Assembly (NCBI GenBank): GCA_030427705.1
Contig: JAUIBR010000022.1
Span: 1-64,000, forward strand
Length of the DNA: 64,000 nt
Source: a bacterium
Lineage (GTDB): Bacteria; Myxococcota_A; Bradymonadia; Bradymonadales; Bradymonadaceae
Direction: 5' to 3'
The translations under genes and the position numbers were made by a program. Of the stretch, positions 1 through 8,261 are shown piece after piece. Numbering within the stretch: position 1 is the stretch's first letter; each line of letters opens with the position of its first letter. The notes under the pieces are model-generated. The model did no database searches, was not told the DNA's origin, and was given only the letters and a program-made list of their open reading frames with translations.

Positions 1-138
1 ACAATAAGGGACAGATGACAGAAATTGGCCCAACCCCTGTCCCTATCAATGTGTTACCCATGTCGTCGCAAAAAGTGTAACCCATGTCCCCGCAACTACC
101 CTCTAGCCCCGAGCCCCGAGCCCCGAGCCCCCGAGCCC
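1..138. other. Left-edge non-coding region with repeats
   Basis: No convincing gene is visible here. Three kinds of repeat structure are seen. (1) An inverted repeat, AGGGACAG at about 7-14 and CTGTCCCT at about 37-44. (2) Two imperfect 20-bp direct copies of a GTGTTACCCATGT-like sequence at 51-70 and 75-94. From memory these resemble the tips of IS481-type insertion sequences, but no transposase is visible. (3) A short run of GAGCCCC heptamers from about 105 up to the stop codon of the permease gene at 139. It may be a decayed mobile-element edge continuing to the left of the window. Confidence 0.4.
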
Positions 139-1452
139 CTAGCCGCCAGCCCGCTCCCCGGAAACCAACCGGTGGCCCAACCACGCGACCACAAACAACA
201 CCAAGCCGACAATCGGCAAGTAGTGCGTGACCATGTCCTTGGGCGCCTCTGCCGGCGCCACGACGTCCATTACGGATACGGCGGTCACGACTAGGCTGGT
301 CAATAGGAAGAATGCGGGGGTTAGCGGATATGCGATGGCGCGGACTTCTGCGTCGCCGGCTTGGCGAAGTTTGATCATGCCGATGACCGCCAGGCTTGCG
401 ATGAGCAGCATGGCGATGCTGGTCATCTCCAACAACGACTCAAACGTGCCCGTCACGATGAACAGCGCGGCGAGCACGGCTTGAAGGATGAGTGCGCGAT
501 TGGGGGAGTTGCCGTCCGATACCACCTTGGGAAGCATGTTCGCTTCGGCCAACGCTTGTGCGATTCGGGCTCCGCCCAATACCGTGGCGTTGATGGAGCC
601 CAGCAGCGCCAGGACGATCAACACCAACACGATATTCGTCGCTTCAGGACTCAGTTTCGCAGCGGTTGCGGTACCGACCTCGAACGCCTGGCGAACACCG
701 TCCAAGCCTAAGACCGCGATAAATCCGACGTTCATCAGCAGGTACACAACCGTGACCAAGACTGTGCCACCCACCAATCCAATCGGGATGTTCTTGTTGG
801 GGTCTTTGACTTCGCCACCAACATAGGCCACCGCGTTCCAGCCGGCGTAGGCGAAGTAGACCGCAGCAAATGCGGATGCCAGGCCACCCATGGATGTCGC
901 CTCGATCGGTGACGGCGAAGTGTCGACGCCGAAGGTGAACAGGCCGTAGAACGCACCGATACAGAACATCGAGACGGGAATCATCGTGACGGCAAACTGC
1001 ACGCCGGTGGCAACACGTGCACCGGTCATGTTCACGACGGTCAGCACCGCGACGATAATCAAACCCGCTACCGTCGGCATCGAGCTATCGGGTCCCCACC
1101 CCATCAACGTGCCGATTTGATACTTCGATACCGCGACGGACATCGTTGCGATGGACCCAACAAAAATGCCCACGAACAGCACCATGCCAGTTGCAAACGC
1201 GACCGAGTTTCCGAGCGCCTCGCGGATGAATACATAGTCCCCGCCCGCAGACGGAAAGCGCGAGCCGAGCTCCGCATAACAGGTTGCCCCGGCAAAGGCG
1301 ACGGCGCCGCCGAACAACCAAAACGCCAGATACATCCAGATGGACTCAACCTGCTGCGCCACCTGCGCCGGCGTCAGGAAGATGCCAATACCCACCATCG
1401 ACCCCGCGACGATAGAAACGGCACCCCATGGGCCAATGACCCGCTCGCTCAT
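139..1452 (-). CDS. APC-family amino acid permease
   Basis: This 437-residue integral membrane protein has about twelve hydrophobic segments. The N-terminal glycine-rich signature GSMVGIGIF (about residues 17-25) is typical of the APC superfamily (LAT/YfnA-like amino acid transporters). The length is normal for the family. It probably imports amino acids in symport or exchange across the inner membrane. Its start overlaps the stop of the upstream FGE-like lipoprotein gene by 4 bp, so it is the last gene of a four-gene minus-strand operon that also encodes a zinc carboxypeptidase. That context suggests uptake of amino acids released outside the cytoplasm, which is inference. Substrate unknown. 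Confidence 0.88.
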   Translation of the reverse strand: MSERVIGPWGAVSIVAGSMVGIGIFLTPAQVAQQVESIWMYLAFWLFGGAVAFAGATCYAELGSRFPSAGGDYVFIREALGNSVAFATGMVLFVGIFVGSIATMSVAVSKYQIGTLMGWGPDSSMPTVAGLIIVAVLTVVNMTGARVATGVQFAVTMIPVSMFCIGAFYGLFTFGVDTSPSPIEATSMGGLASAFAAVYFAYAGWNAVAYVGGEVKDPNKNIPIGLVGGTVLVTVVYLLMNVGFIAVLGLDGVRQAFEVGTATAAKLSPEATNIVLVLIVLALLGSINATVLGGARIAQALAEANMLPKVVSDGNSPNRALILQAVLAALFIVTGTFESLLEMTSIAMLLIASLAVIGMIKLRQAGDAEVRAIAYPLTPAFFLLTSLVVTAVSVMDVVAPAEAPKDMVTHYLPIVGLVLFVVAWLGHRLVSGERAGG

Positions 1453-2411
1453 TCGGCGTCCTTAGCGCAACGAAAGCCGAAGTGGTGGTAGGGCTTGTTG
1501 TTGGGGAAGTGGCGGCGACGGTGGTAGCCGGTGGCGTGTTCGCCCGGCCAGTACCAGCTGCCGCCGCGCACAACCTTGTACTTGCCTTCAGCAGGCCCCT
1601 TTGGATTTTCGCCCGCACATGCCTCGCCACATTCTTCCCATCCAGGAGACCACCAGTCCGCGACGTATTCTTCGGCGTTTCCGACCATGTCGACGAGCCC
1701 AAAGCGGTGCTCTCCCTTCGAACCGACGGGCAAGACGCGCCCCTTGTCTGGGTACTTACCTTTGCGCTTCTTCTCACCGCAGCTTCGTCCTCGGTCGTCT
1801 TTGATGACGGCGAGCTCGCAGCTAATCGGGTCGTTGCCCCATGGGTAGATATCGCCGTCTGGACCGCGTGCGGCATACTCCCATTCGGCTTCGGTCGGCA
1901 GGCGCTTTCCTTGTTTGCGGCAGAAGTTATCCGCATCGATCCACGAAATCCCTGTGATCGACTGTTCGTCTGCGTTGTAATCGGAATAGGCGGGGCCAGC
2001 GCGCTCGCAATCGCCCACTTTGATGCACGCCCGGAATGCCTTGTTTGTCACTTCGGTCTTGTCCATGAAGAACGTGCTGACAAATACCTTTGACGAAGGC
2101 GTAGTACAGATTTTCTTGTTGTGAGGAGAACCTTGGTCGCACTTGTGTTCTTCAACGTCGACGCCGCGAACAAACCACGAACCAGGGATACAGACCATGC
2201 CTTCGGGAGCGTCTGGGCAGACCGGTTCAGCTGCCAAATCGGGCCCTGAATCGACCACGGCCGCCGCATCGTTACCCATATCGGTGACCGGCTCTTCAGC
2301 TGCCGCCGCGTCAGGGACGGGCTCAACAACCGGCGGCACTTCCTTGGGTTTTGGTGTGGGCTGGCAGGCCATCAAAAACAGCGCTGCGATAACGAAGACT
2401 AAAATTCTCAT
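1449..2411 (-). CDS. FGE-sulfatase (SUMF1-like) domain lipoprotein
   Basis: A 320-residue predicted lipoprotein. The signal peptide ends in a lipobox with Cys16, followed by a Pro/Ala/Asp-rich linker to about residue 65. The rest is a formylglycine-generating-enzyme-type fold: an early EGMVCIPGS segment, an MDKTEVTN segment, a RLPTEAEWEYAARG block, an LVDMVGNAEEYVADWW block, VVRGGSWYW, and a terminal GFRCA. Most secreted members of this family in myxobacterial relatives have no proven sulfatase-activating role and may be structural or ligand-binding. The gene is sandwiched with 4-bp and 1-bp overlaps between the M14 peptidase and permease genes, so it is translationally coupled. Confidence 0.85.
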   Translation of the reverse strand: MRILVFVIAALFLMACQPTPKPKEVPPVVEPVPDAAAAEEPVTDMGNDAAAVVDSGPDLAAEPVCPDAPEGMVCIPGSWFVRGVDVEEHKCDQGSPHNKKICTTPSSKVFVSTFFMDKTEVTNKAFRACIKVGDCERAGPAYSDYNADEQSITGISWIDADNFCRKQGKRLPTEAEWEYAARGPDGDIYPWGNDPISCELAVIKDDRGRSCGEKKRKGKYPDKGRVLPVGSKGEHRFGLVDMVGNAEEYVADWWSPGWEECGEACAGENPKGPAEGKYKVVRGGSWYWPGEHATGYHRRRHFPNNKPYHHFGFRCAKDAE

Positions 2412-4537
2412 CAGTTCCCCATCGTGATCGTAACGCGCTTTGGCTTGTCGCCAACTGTAAACGGAATGGTGCGTTCTCGACCGTCGTCAGTCTTGATATT
2501 CAGTTTGTGGTCACCGGGTTCAACATAGCGCGCGAACAACCCATCGCGTGCCCGCGTCTTCCATGACTCGCCGTTTTTGAACGCTTGCCCTTCGACATGC
2601 ACTTGCGCGTTCAGCGGCTTACCGTCTTCGGAAACCACATTTCCAATAATGACACTTTTCGACACAGTTAACCTAAGCAACTCCTGCCACGCGATGCGAT
2701 TGGGTTCGATTGCGTCCTTTCGTTGGCAGTAATCTGTGGGCGAACTCCCGTGTGCTTCAATGAGCAACGCCACCGTGCCGTGGGTGTATCGAAACCAGTC
2801 TTGATCGATGCCTTCGACCTCGTAGATGTTCTTGCGCACGGTGAAAGGCCGACCATCGATCTGTTTGCCCATCGCGTCTCGCAAAACCTCGCCAATCCGC
2901 CAGGCATCATTGGGCTCGGGGTTGGGCGCATCTTCGACCGTGTAAGGGGCCATGATGCAGACCGTGCCCGTGTGGTACGAGATGGACGCGGCAAAGACCT
3001 CGCGATTGGCCAACGCCATCATCGCTTGTGTTTCGGGCTCCGAGGCCGGTTTCGGTCCGCGGTACCACTTGCCGTGGGGATTCTTCAAAGCGCTGACATC
3101 ACCGAGAACTCCCCAACGGAATGGGTAGTTGCGGTTCAAATCGACGCCCTCACGCTTCCCCTTACCTAGCCCGTCTTCCAGCGCTCGTCCGTTCTTTCGT
3201 CCCGAGAACATCGTGTCCTCCAGAAACGCCTGTGCACCGTCGGGGTTGACCATCGGAATTGCCCACACGACGACGTTATCTAACCAGCCCTGAACCTCCG
3301 CATTCTGGCTGGTCAACAACACCTGAATCGCATCCATCACAATGTCGACGGACATCGGCTCGTTGCCATGGTGAGCGCCATTTAGAAGCACAGATGGCCG
3401 CGGGTCGTTTGGTTGGACATCCTTCGCGATGGCCAACGCCCAGATTGGACGACCTTCATATGAACGCCCAATCTCGTGCAGGCTTGCATTGTTGGGAAAC
3501 TCCGCTGCGTAACCACGTAGAAGGTCTTCGACCATCTTCGGATTCTTGAACGAAAGGTCGTTGCGGAACCCCTTCGGCGCACGCACCGGAGGCTTGTCTC
3601 GGTACTCCGTGTAGCTCTTGTCTACATACTTCCACGCCGGTTCGATATCGATCTCAGCGGGACGAATGCCGCTGCAGTACAACGTCTCCAGCTCCAGCGC
3701 GTTCATCTCGTACACGCGGGTCGTCTCGGTTTCCTCACGGAGAGTCCCAACCGATGGTTTGTCGGCGATTTGCCTCGGCAAATGCACGAAACGCTTCACA
3801 GGTTTGCGGTCTCCGAGTTCATCGGAGTATCCGCACAAATTGCGGGTCGCCAGATATGTGAGTTTCGCGCCATCGCCGGTCACGAACGTGCTGCCAGCGT
3901 CGACCAACGTGGTCTTCGTGTGCATCGTCAACAGTTCAAGTCCCGTGTTAGCGGCATGAATCTGGCCAAACACCTCGGTTCCCATCATCGTGATGACAAT
4001 CTCGACCGACCGATTGCGGTCGAACTTGTAGACAGGCTGTAGGTGCGTCAGAGGTTGGTCGCCCTGAACAAACTGCACGGAATCACCAACAATCTTCAGA
4101 CCCAGACCTGTCTTACCGGTATGCCGTGTCCAGATCGTTCCATCGAATCCGTCCCGATACTCGAATCGAGCCCGCACAACGTGGTCAGCTTTTGGTTTCG
4201 CCGATTTAGACCGCGTTCCCAATGGCTCCGAGCTAGAGACGATGACAACGTCGCCCTCGTCCGTCGGCCAGATATTATTCGCAATCTTCCCGCGTTTGAC
4301 CTTCGACTTTTCTTTGCAGATCGGCTCTTCCAATGGCGCCTTCAGAAACTTCGGATACTCGGCGCTGAAAAGCGTGGCGCCAACAACCACATGGTCGGCC
4401 AGGGACGCTGGAATCTCGAAGTCTAGAATCTGGTCTGACGTTGCAACGGGTTCAGCGGGGGGCGGTGTCTGGACTGCCTCCGGCGCACCACCGCTACAAC
4501 CGGCGAGCAGCAGTAATGCGAAGCACACAAACCTCAT
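2411..4537 (-). CDS. M14 family zinc carboxypeptidase lipoprotein
   Basis: A 708-residue predicted lipoprotein (lipobox Cys14) with a long N-terminal region of about 330 residues without a recognised domain, then an M14 peptidase domain. Zinc ligands appear in GAHHGNEPMS (about residues 387-394, HxxE) and in ISYHTG (about 522). The catalytic Glu lies in LLIEAHG (about 593), and GVDLNRNYPF and VVWAIPMVNPDG are family hallmarks. A C-terminal stretch of about 80 residues looks like a carboxypeptidase regulatory (beta-sandwich) domain. It should act in the periplasm or at the cell surface, trimming peptides. It is coupled upstream to a PEGA lipoprotein and downstream to an FGE-like lipoprotein and an amino acid permease. 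Confidence 0.9.
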   Translation of the reverse strand: MRFVCFALLLLAGCSGGAPEAVQTPPPAEPVATSDQILDFEIPASLADHVVVGATLFSAEYPKFLKAPLEEPICKEKSKVKRGKIANNIWPTDEGDVVIVSSSEPLGTRSKSAKPKADHVVRARFEYRDGFDGTIWTRHTGKTGLGLKIVGDSVQFVQGDQPLTHLQPVYKFDRNRSVEIVITMMGTEVFGQIHAANTGLELLTMHTKTTLVDAGSTFVTGDGAKLTYLATRNLCGYSDELGDRKPVKRFVHLPRQIADKPSVGTLREETETTRVYEMNALELETLYCSGIRPAEIDIEPAWKYVDKSYTEYRDKPPVRAPKGFRNDLSFKNPKMVEDLLRGYAAEFPNNASLHEIGRSYEGRPIWALAIAKDVQPNDPRPSVLLNGAHHGNEPMSVDIVMDAIQVLLTSQNAEVQGWLDNVVVWAIPMVNPDGAQAFLEDTMFSGRKNGRALEDGLGKGKREGVDLNRNYPFRWGVLGDVSALKNPHGKWYRGPKPASEPETQAMMALANREVFAASISYHTGTVCIMAPYTVEDAPNPEPNDAWRIGEVLRDAMGKQIDGRPFTVRKNIYEVEGIDQDWFRYTHGTVALLIEAHGSSPTDYCQRKDAIEPNRIAWQELLRLTVSKSVIIGNVVSEDGKPLNAQVHVEGQAFKNGESWKTRARDGLFARYVEPGDHKLNIKTDDGRERTIPFTVGDKPKRVTITMGN

Positions 4538-5964
4538 GGTGAAGGCGTCCCCATATCGGCAGAATTGGCGGGTGGTGGTTCGAATTCGAGAGTCAGCTTT
4601 TGGCCCTTCTTCACCTCGATCTCTTGTTCTTCCGAAAGCTCACCCGTCTCGAACTTCAACCGAATCTTGTGCTTACCGGGCTTCAATCGAATCTTGCCGG
4701 GCGTCACCACGCCGACACGACGATTGTCGATGACCAGGAACCCGTTGGGATTTGCCGTCAGTTCAACCGTCGCCAGGCTCGGGTCTTCAATCGCCTTCTT
4801 TCGCTCTTCCGCCCAAACTTCAGCCTGCTTAAACATGTCAATATTTGGCTCCGTTCCGTCGGGCATTTTGGTCATCATGTAAAACTGCGGCTCGACACGC
4901 CTTGACGCTTTGCGGATCAACTCGCGCAAGTCCGCGACCTTTCCGCTGGTTACCCAGGCTTGGTAGGTCGGGCCGGTCTCAAACACGTATTTGTAGAACT
5001 TCTTCGAGCGCGGGAATGTGTGGACAAACAGCGACTTCTCGTCCATCGGAAGCCCGCTGATATTGCTGCGGTAACTGCCGGTTTCGAAGGGGAAGTAGTA
5101 CTCCGCATTCGAAAGGTAAACTGTGCGAACGGTCTGCTTATGCTTTTTGGCCCAGGCCGCGATGTCGGCCATCGTCTTGTCTTTCGTGAGGTCGCCACGC
5201 ACCGCCATCACGCGACCTTCGCGCCAAAGCCCCGCGATGTGGTCGTATTGCTTCTGATTATCGACGAACGTGTCGACACCTTCGAGCTGACAGGTCTTCT
5301 GCGTGAACTTGAGTCGCCGCAGAATCTGACGACGGTGCCGTGTGTACATCTTGGTGAGCTTTTTGGCGGTCTTCTCGTCAGGGAACGCTTTCTGGATGTC
5401 CTCAACGACTGATGTTTCCATTTTCGTGCTGAAGAGTTCCAGGAACTCAACCGGCGTCTTTGCTCGCTTGAACAACACGCCGTAAACCGAGTGTAGGTCG
5501 ACGATGTATTGGTCAAAATCGTAGAGAATCATCACGTCAGGCTTCGACCAACCAGCCAGGAAGTAGTTTTGGTCGGTGCCAAGCCCGATGTACACGCCTC
5601 CCATATCGTCGATCACCTTACGAAACAGATAGTGCGCGTACTCATCCGACGTCACGTAGTGCCGGCCCTGGGTCAACTCCTCGGGCTCCGGATCAGCGCG
5701 CACTTGCTGAAGTTCGGCGAGCGCCTCCTTCGAGATCGGGGCGTACGGTCCTTCTTGAACTGCTTCAGCAGCGCCGTCCGTGTCGCTGCCGGCATCCGTC
5801 AACTTGCCCAAGTCGGGTGTTTCGACCGGTTCAGGCTTAGGCGTTCCGGCGTCCAGAGCGGCCTGGTTGGTCTGTGGCGACTTTACTTCTGTCGTCGATT
5901 TGTCCGGCTGGCATCCGGCCATTAGCACTAGCGCCAAAAGCGTTGCCCAGATTCGTGACTGCAT
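4534..5964 (-). CDS. Lipoprotein with C-terminal PEGA-like domain
   Basis: First gene of the four-gene minus-strand operon, 476 residues. The signal peptide has a lipobox at Cys18, followed by a low-complexity linker rich in Thr, Pro, Glu and Asp. The central part (about 85-390) contains EYAHYLFRKVIDDMGG, YIGLGTDQNYFLAG and ILYDFDQYIVDLHSVYG, and I do not assign it to a family. The last 80 residues (ANPNGFLVIDNRRVG, then TPGKIRLKPGKHKIRLKF) fit the PEGA beta-sandwich often found on bacterial surface proteins. The stop overlaps the M14 peptidase start by 4 bp. The function of the main domain is unknown. Confidence 0.75.
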   Translation of the reverse strand: MQSRIWATLLALVLMAGCQPDKSTTEVKSPQTNQAALDAGTPKPEPVETPDLGKLTDAGSDTDGAAEAVQEGPYAPISKEALAELQQVRADPEPEELTQGRHYVTSDEYAHYLFRKVIDDMGGVYIGLGTDQNYFLAGWSKPDVMILYDFDQYIVDLHSVYGVLFKRAKTPVEFLELFSTKMETSVVEDIQKAFPDEKTAKKLTKMYTRHRRQILRRLKFTQKTCQLEGVDTFVDNQKQYDHIAGLWREGRVMAVRGDLTKDKTMADIAAWAKKHKQTVRTVYLSNAEYYFPFETGSYRSNISGLPMDEKSLFVHTFPRSKKFYKYVFETGPTYQAWVTSGKVADLRELIRKASRRVEPQFYMMTKMPDGTEPNIDMFKQAEVWAEERKKAIEDPSLATVELTANPNGFLVIDNRRVGVVTPGKIRLKPGKHKIRLKFETGELSEEQEIEVKKGQKLTLEFEPPPANSADMGTPSP

Positions 5965-6097
5965 TAGCTATGCTCCATCGGTTCTGTAACCTGCCGTAGT
6001 CACATACTCCAAGAGTCCCCCCAAGTCATTGCCACAAAAACAAAAGGCGCCGGCAGGACTGGTCGCTGCGGCGCTTAATGGGGCTCTGAAGAGTTTG

Positions 6098-6121
6098 AAT
6101 TTCGGGGTCATGCCCCGAATT
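6098..6121 (-). terminator. Hairpin downstream of 6128-6850 gene
   Basis: CGGGG and CCCCG arms flank a TCATG loop, with a partly paired AATT/GAATT outer stem. It sits just past the stop of the Asn-linker lipoprotein on the minus strand. No clear T-tract follows, so it is only a possible terminator. Confidence 0.4.
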
Positions 6122-6127
6122 GTAAGC

Positions 6128-6850
6128 CTAGGTGGCTACGGCGTCGAGAACGTAGAGCTCTGGAGATTCGATGGTGATTGCGGGTGCGTTCTCGGCACCA
6201 ACTTCAACTTCGAGTACGCCACCGTGACCCCAGCCTCGATCGCCCTCGCTGGTCAACAGTTCGTATGCGTTCGACAATCCCTGGAAGTCGACACGCAGCA
6301 TCAGCCCGTCACTCGCCGGCAGATCACCCTCGAACAACTCGTTGGTTTCGGCATTCGACACACCCACCACTGGCAATTCCGCCACAAACTCGCCGTCAAA
6401 ACGGAAGAGTCTCAGTGAACGAATCTCCACAGCATCCGCCTGGATGTCACCTATATTCTCAATGCGAATCGTGAGCTGTGCCGCTTCACAATTCAATATC
6501 CCAGTGCATCCATCCTCTGCACAATCACCCGCAAGACGTCCTGCACCGTCTTCGCCCTCAGGCGGCTCCGGTGCCGACCCTGCACCAACATTCGCGTTTG
6601 GATCGTAGCCCTTCTCGGGGCAGTCTAGGTAGTTACCAAGGTGACCACTCACGAACATTCCATCCAGCTCAGTCGAAGGCGTCACAATAACCGTATTGTT
6701 ATTGTTGTTTTGATTGTTCTGGTTGTTCTGATTGTTTTGGTTGTTCTGATTGTTTTGATTAATCTCCCAACCGGTCTCTTTCGGCTCATTCTCAACACAA
6801 GCAGCCAAAATAAATACTAACGATATTGCCAACAAGAGTGCGCGCTTCAT
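6128..6850 (-). CDS. Asn-rich-linker lipoprotein
   Basis: A 240-residue predicted lipoprotein (lipobox Cys18). A linker of repeated N-N-Q units (about residues 31-51) precedes a soluble domain of about 180 residues. The domain has an EDGCTGILNCEAAQLTIRIE-like stretch and beta-rich segments, suggesting an Ig- or CARDB-like adhesion or binding fold (weak inference). No enzyme motif is seen. It is the second gene of a two-gene unit; the cytochrome c lipoprotein gene ends 20 bp upstream. Similar NN-x linkers recur in at least three other lipoproteins in this window. Confidence 0.7.
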   Translation of the reverse strand: MKRALLLAISLVFILAACVENEPKETGWEINQNNQNNQNNQNNQNNQNNNNNTVIVTPSTELDGMFVSGHLGNYLDCPEKGYDPNANVGAGSAPEPPEGEDGAGRLAGDCAEDGCTGILNCEAAQLTIRIENIGDIQADAVEIRSLRLFRFDGEFVAELPVVGVSNAETNELFEGDLPASDGLMLRVDFQGLSNAYELLTSEGDRGWGHGGVLEVEVGAENAPAITIESPELYVLDAVAT

Positions 6851-6870
6851 GGTCTTTCCTGGTCTATGCT

Positions 6871-8061
6871 TTAAAGCGTGTTCAAAAACTCTAAGATCTC
6901 AACTTTGTCGTTTTCTGACATGGTTTCTCCATACGGATGCCCCGAATCAATCACGTCCTCCAAGGAGTCAACCTTGGCGTTATTCATGAATCGGTCGCTG
7001 TTCGAAATCCCAAGGAGCGTTGGTACTTTGTAGTACCCCGTTCCACGAAGCGGGCTGTTCGAGGCGAGCGGGTCGGCATTGATGGAGTCGGCGGGGATTA
7101 AGCCTCCGCCAAAGGCCTTGTCAGCTTGGTGGCACGAGCCGCATTTCTGCTCGAACGTCGTGTGTCCGGGCAGGCTCGTGTCAGGTCGGGTACCCGGCTT
7201 AAGCGAGTACACATACATCGCGAGAGCCCAAGGGATCACGCGGTTAGGACGGCGCAAGAGCGACTGCCCCTCGATGTACTGGGTTTCAAATCGGATGGCC
7301 AACGCGGCTGGAGAGTCCAGCTTGATGGCTGCCGAGTGGTTGATATGTGTCTGCGTATCCAGGTTCCAAAGATTCGGAATCGCCAGCGGATCCGTCACGC
7401 CGTCATCGGTCACATCGACCGTTCCCGGTCCCCACGTTCCAAACAGCGTATTGTCGAGGCCATTCTCTTCGCCGAAAATCGCGCGGGCTCGACCCAAGTC
7501 GAGGTTCTTGTTAGCAGCGCCAGCGATGCCCTGGTCACCATGGCACGCGCCACATGTGATGGCCGTACGTTGGTCGCCAAGTGGGTCGGTGTACCGAACC
7601 ACACCACGGATGTTGCCGTCTGCATCCGCCTGAAGCCCAAGCTCGTCCCAAAGTTCGGGGCGCTCCGACAACCACAGCAAGTACCCATCACGCCGCATCG
7701 GCGCATACCAGAACACCTGCTCGCCAAGTGCTAGCCATTCTTCGCGGGTCTGCGGCACATCCGAGGAAAGCTCAATCTCAGTCGGATTCTCACCAACCGT
7801 CGTGACTTTGACCTCGAACTCAGGAAGCAAATCCCAACCGCCACGCTCAAGACCGTACGCGGTTAGCCGCTTTCGAGCGTAGGGCAGCTCTGGCTTCCAG
7901 AGCGAGGCCTCCAACTCGGCACGACGAAACTCGCGGCTCTCCAGATAGTCTGGAGCGTGCTCAAGCATCCACTGAACCGTGTCCGTAGACGTGGGTTCCA
8001 CGGGCGCTTCGCCGCAGCTTATGACCGAAAAGGTCAGGAGTATGGTCAGTAATCGTCGCAT
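6871..8061 (-). CDS. c-type cytochrome lipoprotein, two CxxCH sites
   Basis: A 396-residue predicted lipoprotein (lipobox Cys16). There are two covalent haem attachment motifs, CGACH at about residue 169 and CGSCH at about residue 307, each followed by the Gly-rich loops usual in cytochrome c domains. Segments such as ALAIRFETQYIEG and PTLLGISNSDRFM suggest a relative of periplasmic di-haem cytochrome c oxidoreductases, but the peroxidase family signature is not clear. It should sit on the periplasmic face of a membrane and transfer electrons. It is followed by the NNQ-linker lipoprotein in the same orientation with a 20-bp gap. Confidence 0.8.
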   Translation of the reverse strand: MRRLLTILLTFSVISCGEAPVEPTSTDTVQWMLEHAPDYLESREFRRAELEASLWKPELPYARKRLTAYGLERGGWDLLPEFEVKVTTVGENPTEIELSSDVPQTREEWLALGEQVFWYAPMRRDGYLLWLSERPELWDELGLQADADGNIRGVVRYTDPLGDQRTAITCGACHGDQGIAGAANKNLDLGRARAIFGEENGLDNTLFGTWGPGTVDVTDDGVTDPLAIPNLWNLDTQTHINHSAAIKLDSPAALAIRFETQYIEGQSLLRRPNRVIPWALAMYVYSLKPGTRPDTSLPGHTTFEQKCGSCHQADKAFGGGLIPADSINADPLASNSPLRGTGYYKVPTLLGISNSDRFMNNAKVDSLEDVIDSGHPYGETMSENDKVEILEFLNTL

Positions 8062-8227
8062 CGCACCAATACACTGCAGATGCTATGCCAGCGCTCGCCA
8101 GCACGCCGCTCGAGGAGACATTCCTAAATGATTTCAGCGAGTTACAAGAACCTCAGAGGAATTTGTAAACCCGCGAAACTACAGATTTTTTTGATCGATG
8201 GGTGGGAGAGTCTCGGAAATCTGAGAT

Positions 8228-8253
8228 CCGCCCCAGCCGGACGACTGGGGCGG
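8228..8253 (-). terminator. GC-rich hairpin after 8262-9620 gene
   Basis: Perfect 9-bp arms CCGCCCCAG (8228-8236) and CTGGGGCGG (8245-8253) enclose an 8-base loop, with further GATC/GATC pairing outside. It lies 8 bp past the stop of the minus-strand beta-barrel/coiled-coil gene. No T-tract follows on that strand, so the call rests on position and stem strength. Confidence 0.55.
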
Positions 8254-8261
8254 GCTCGGAT

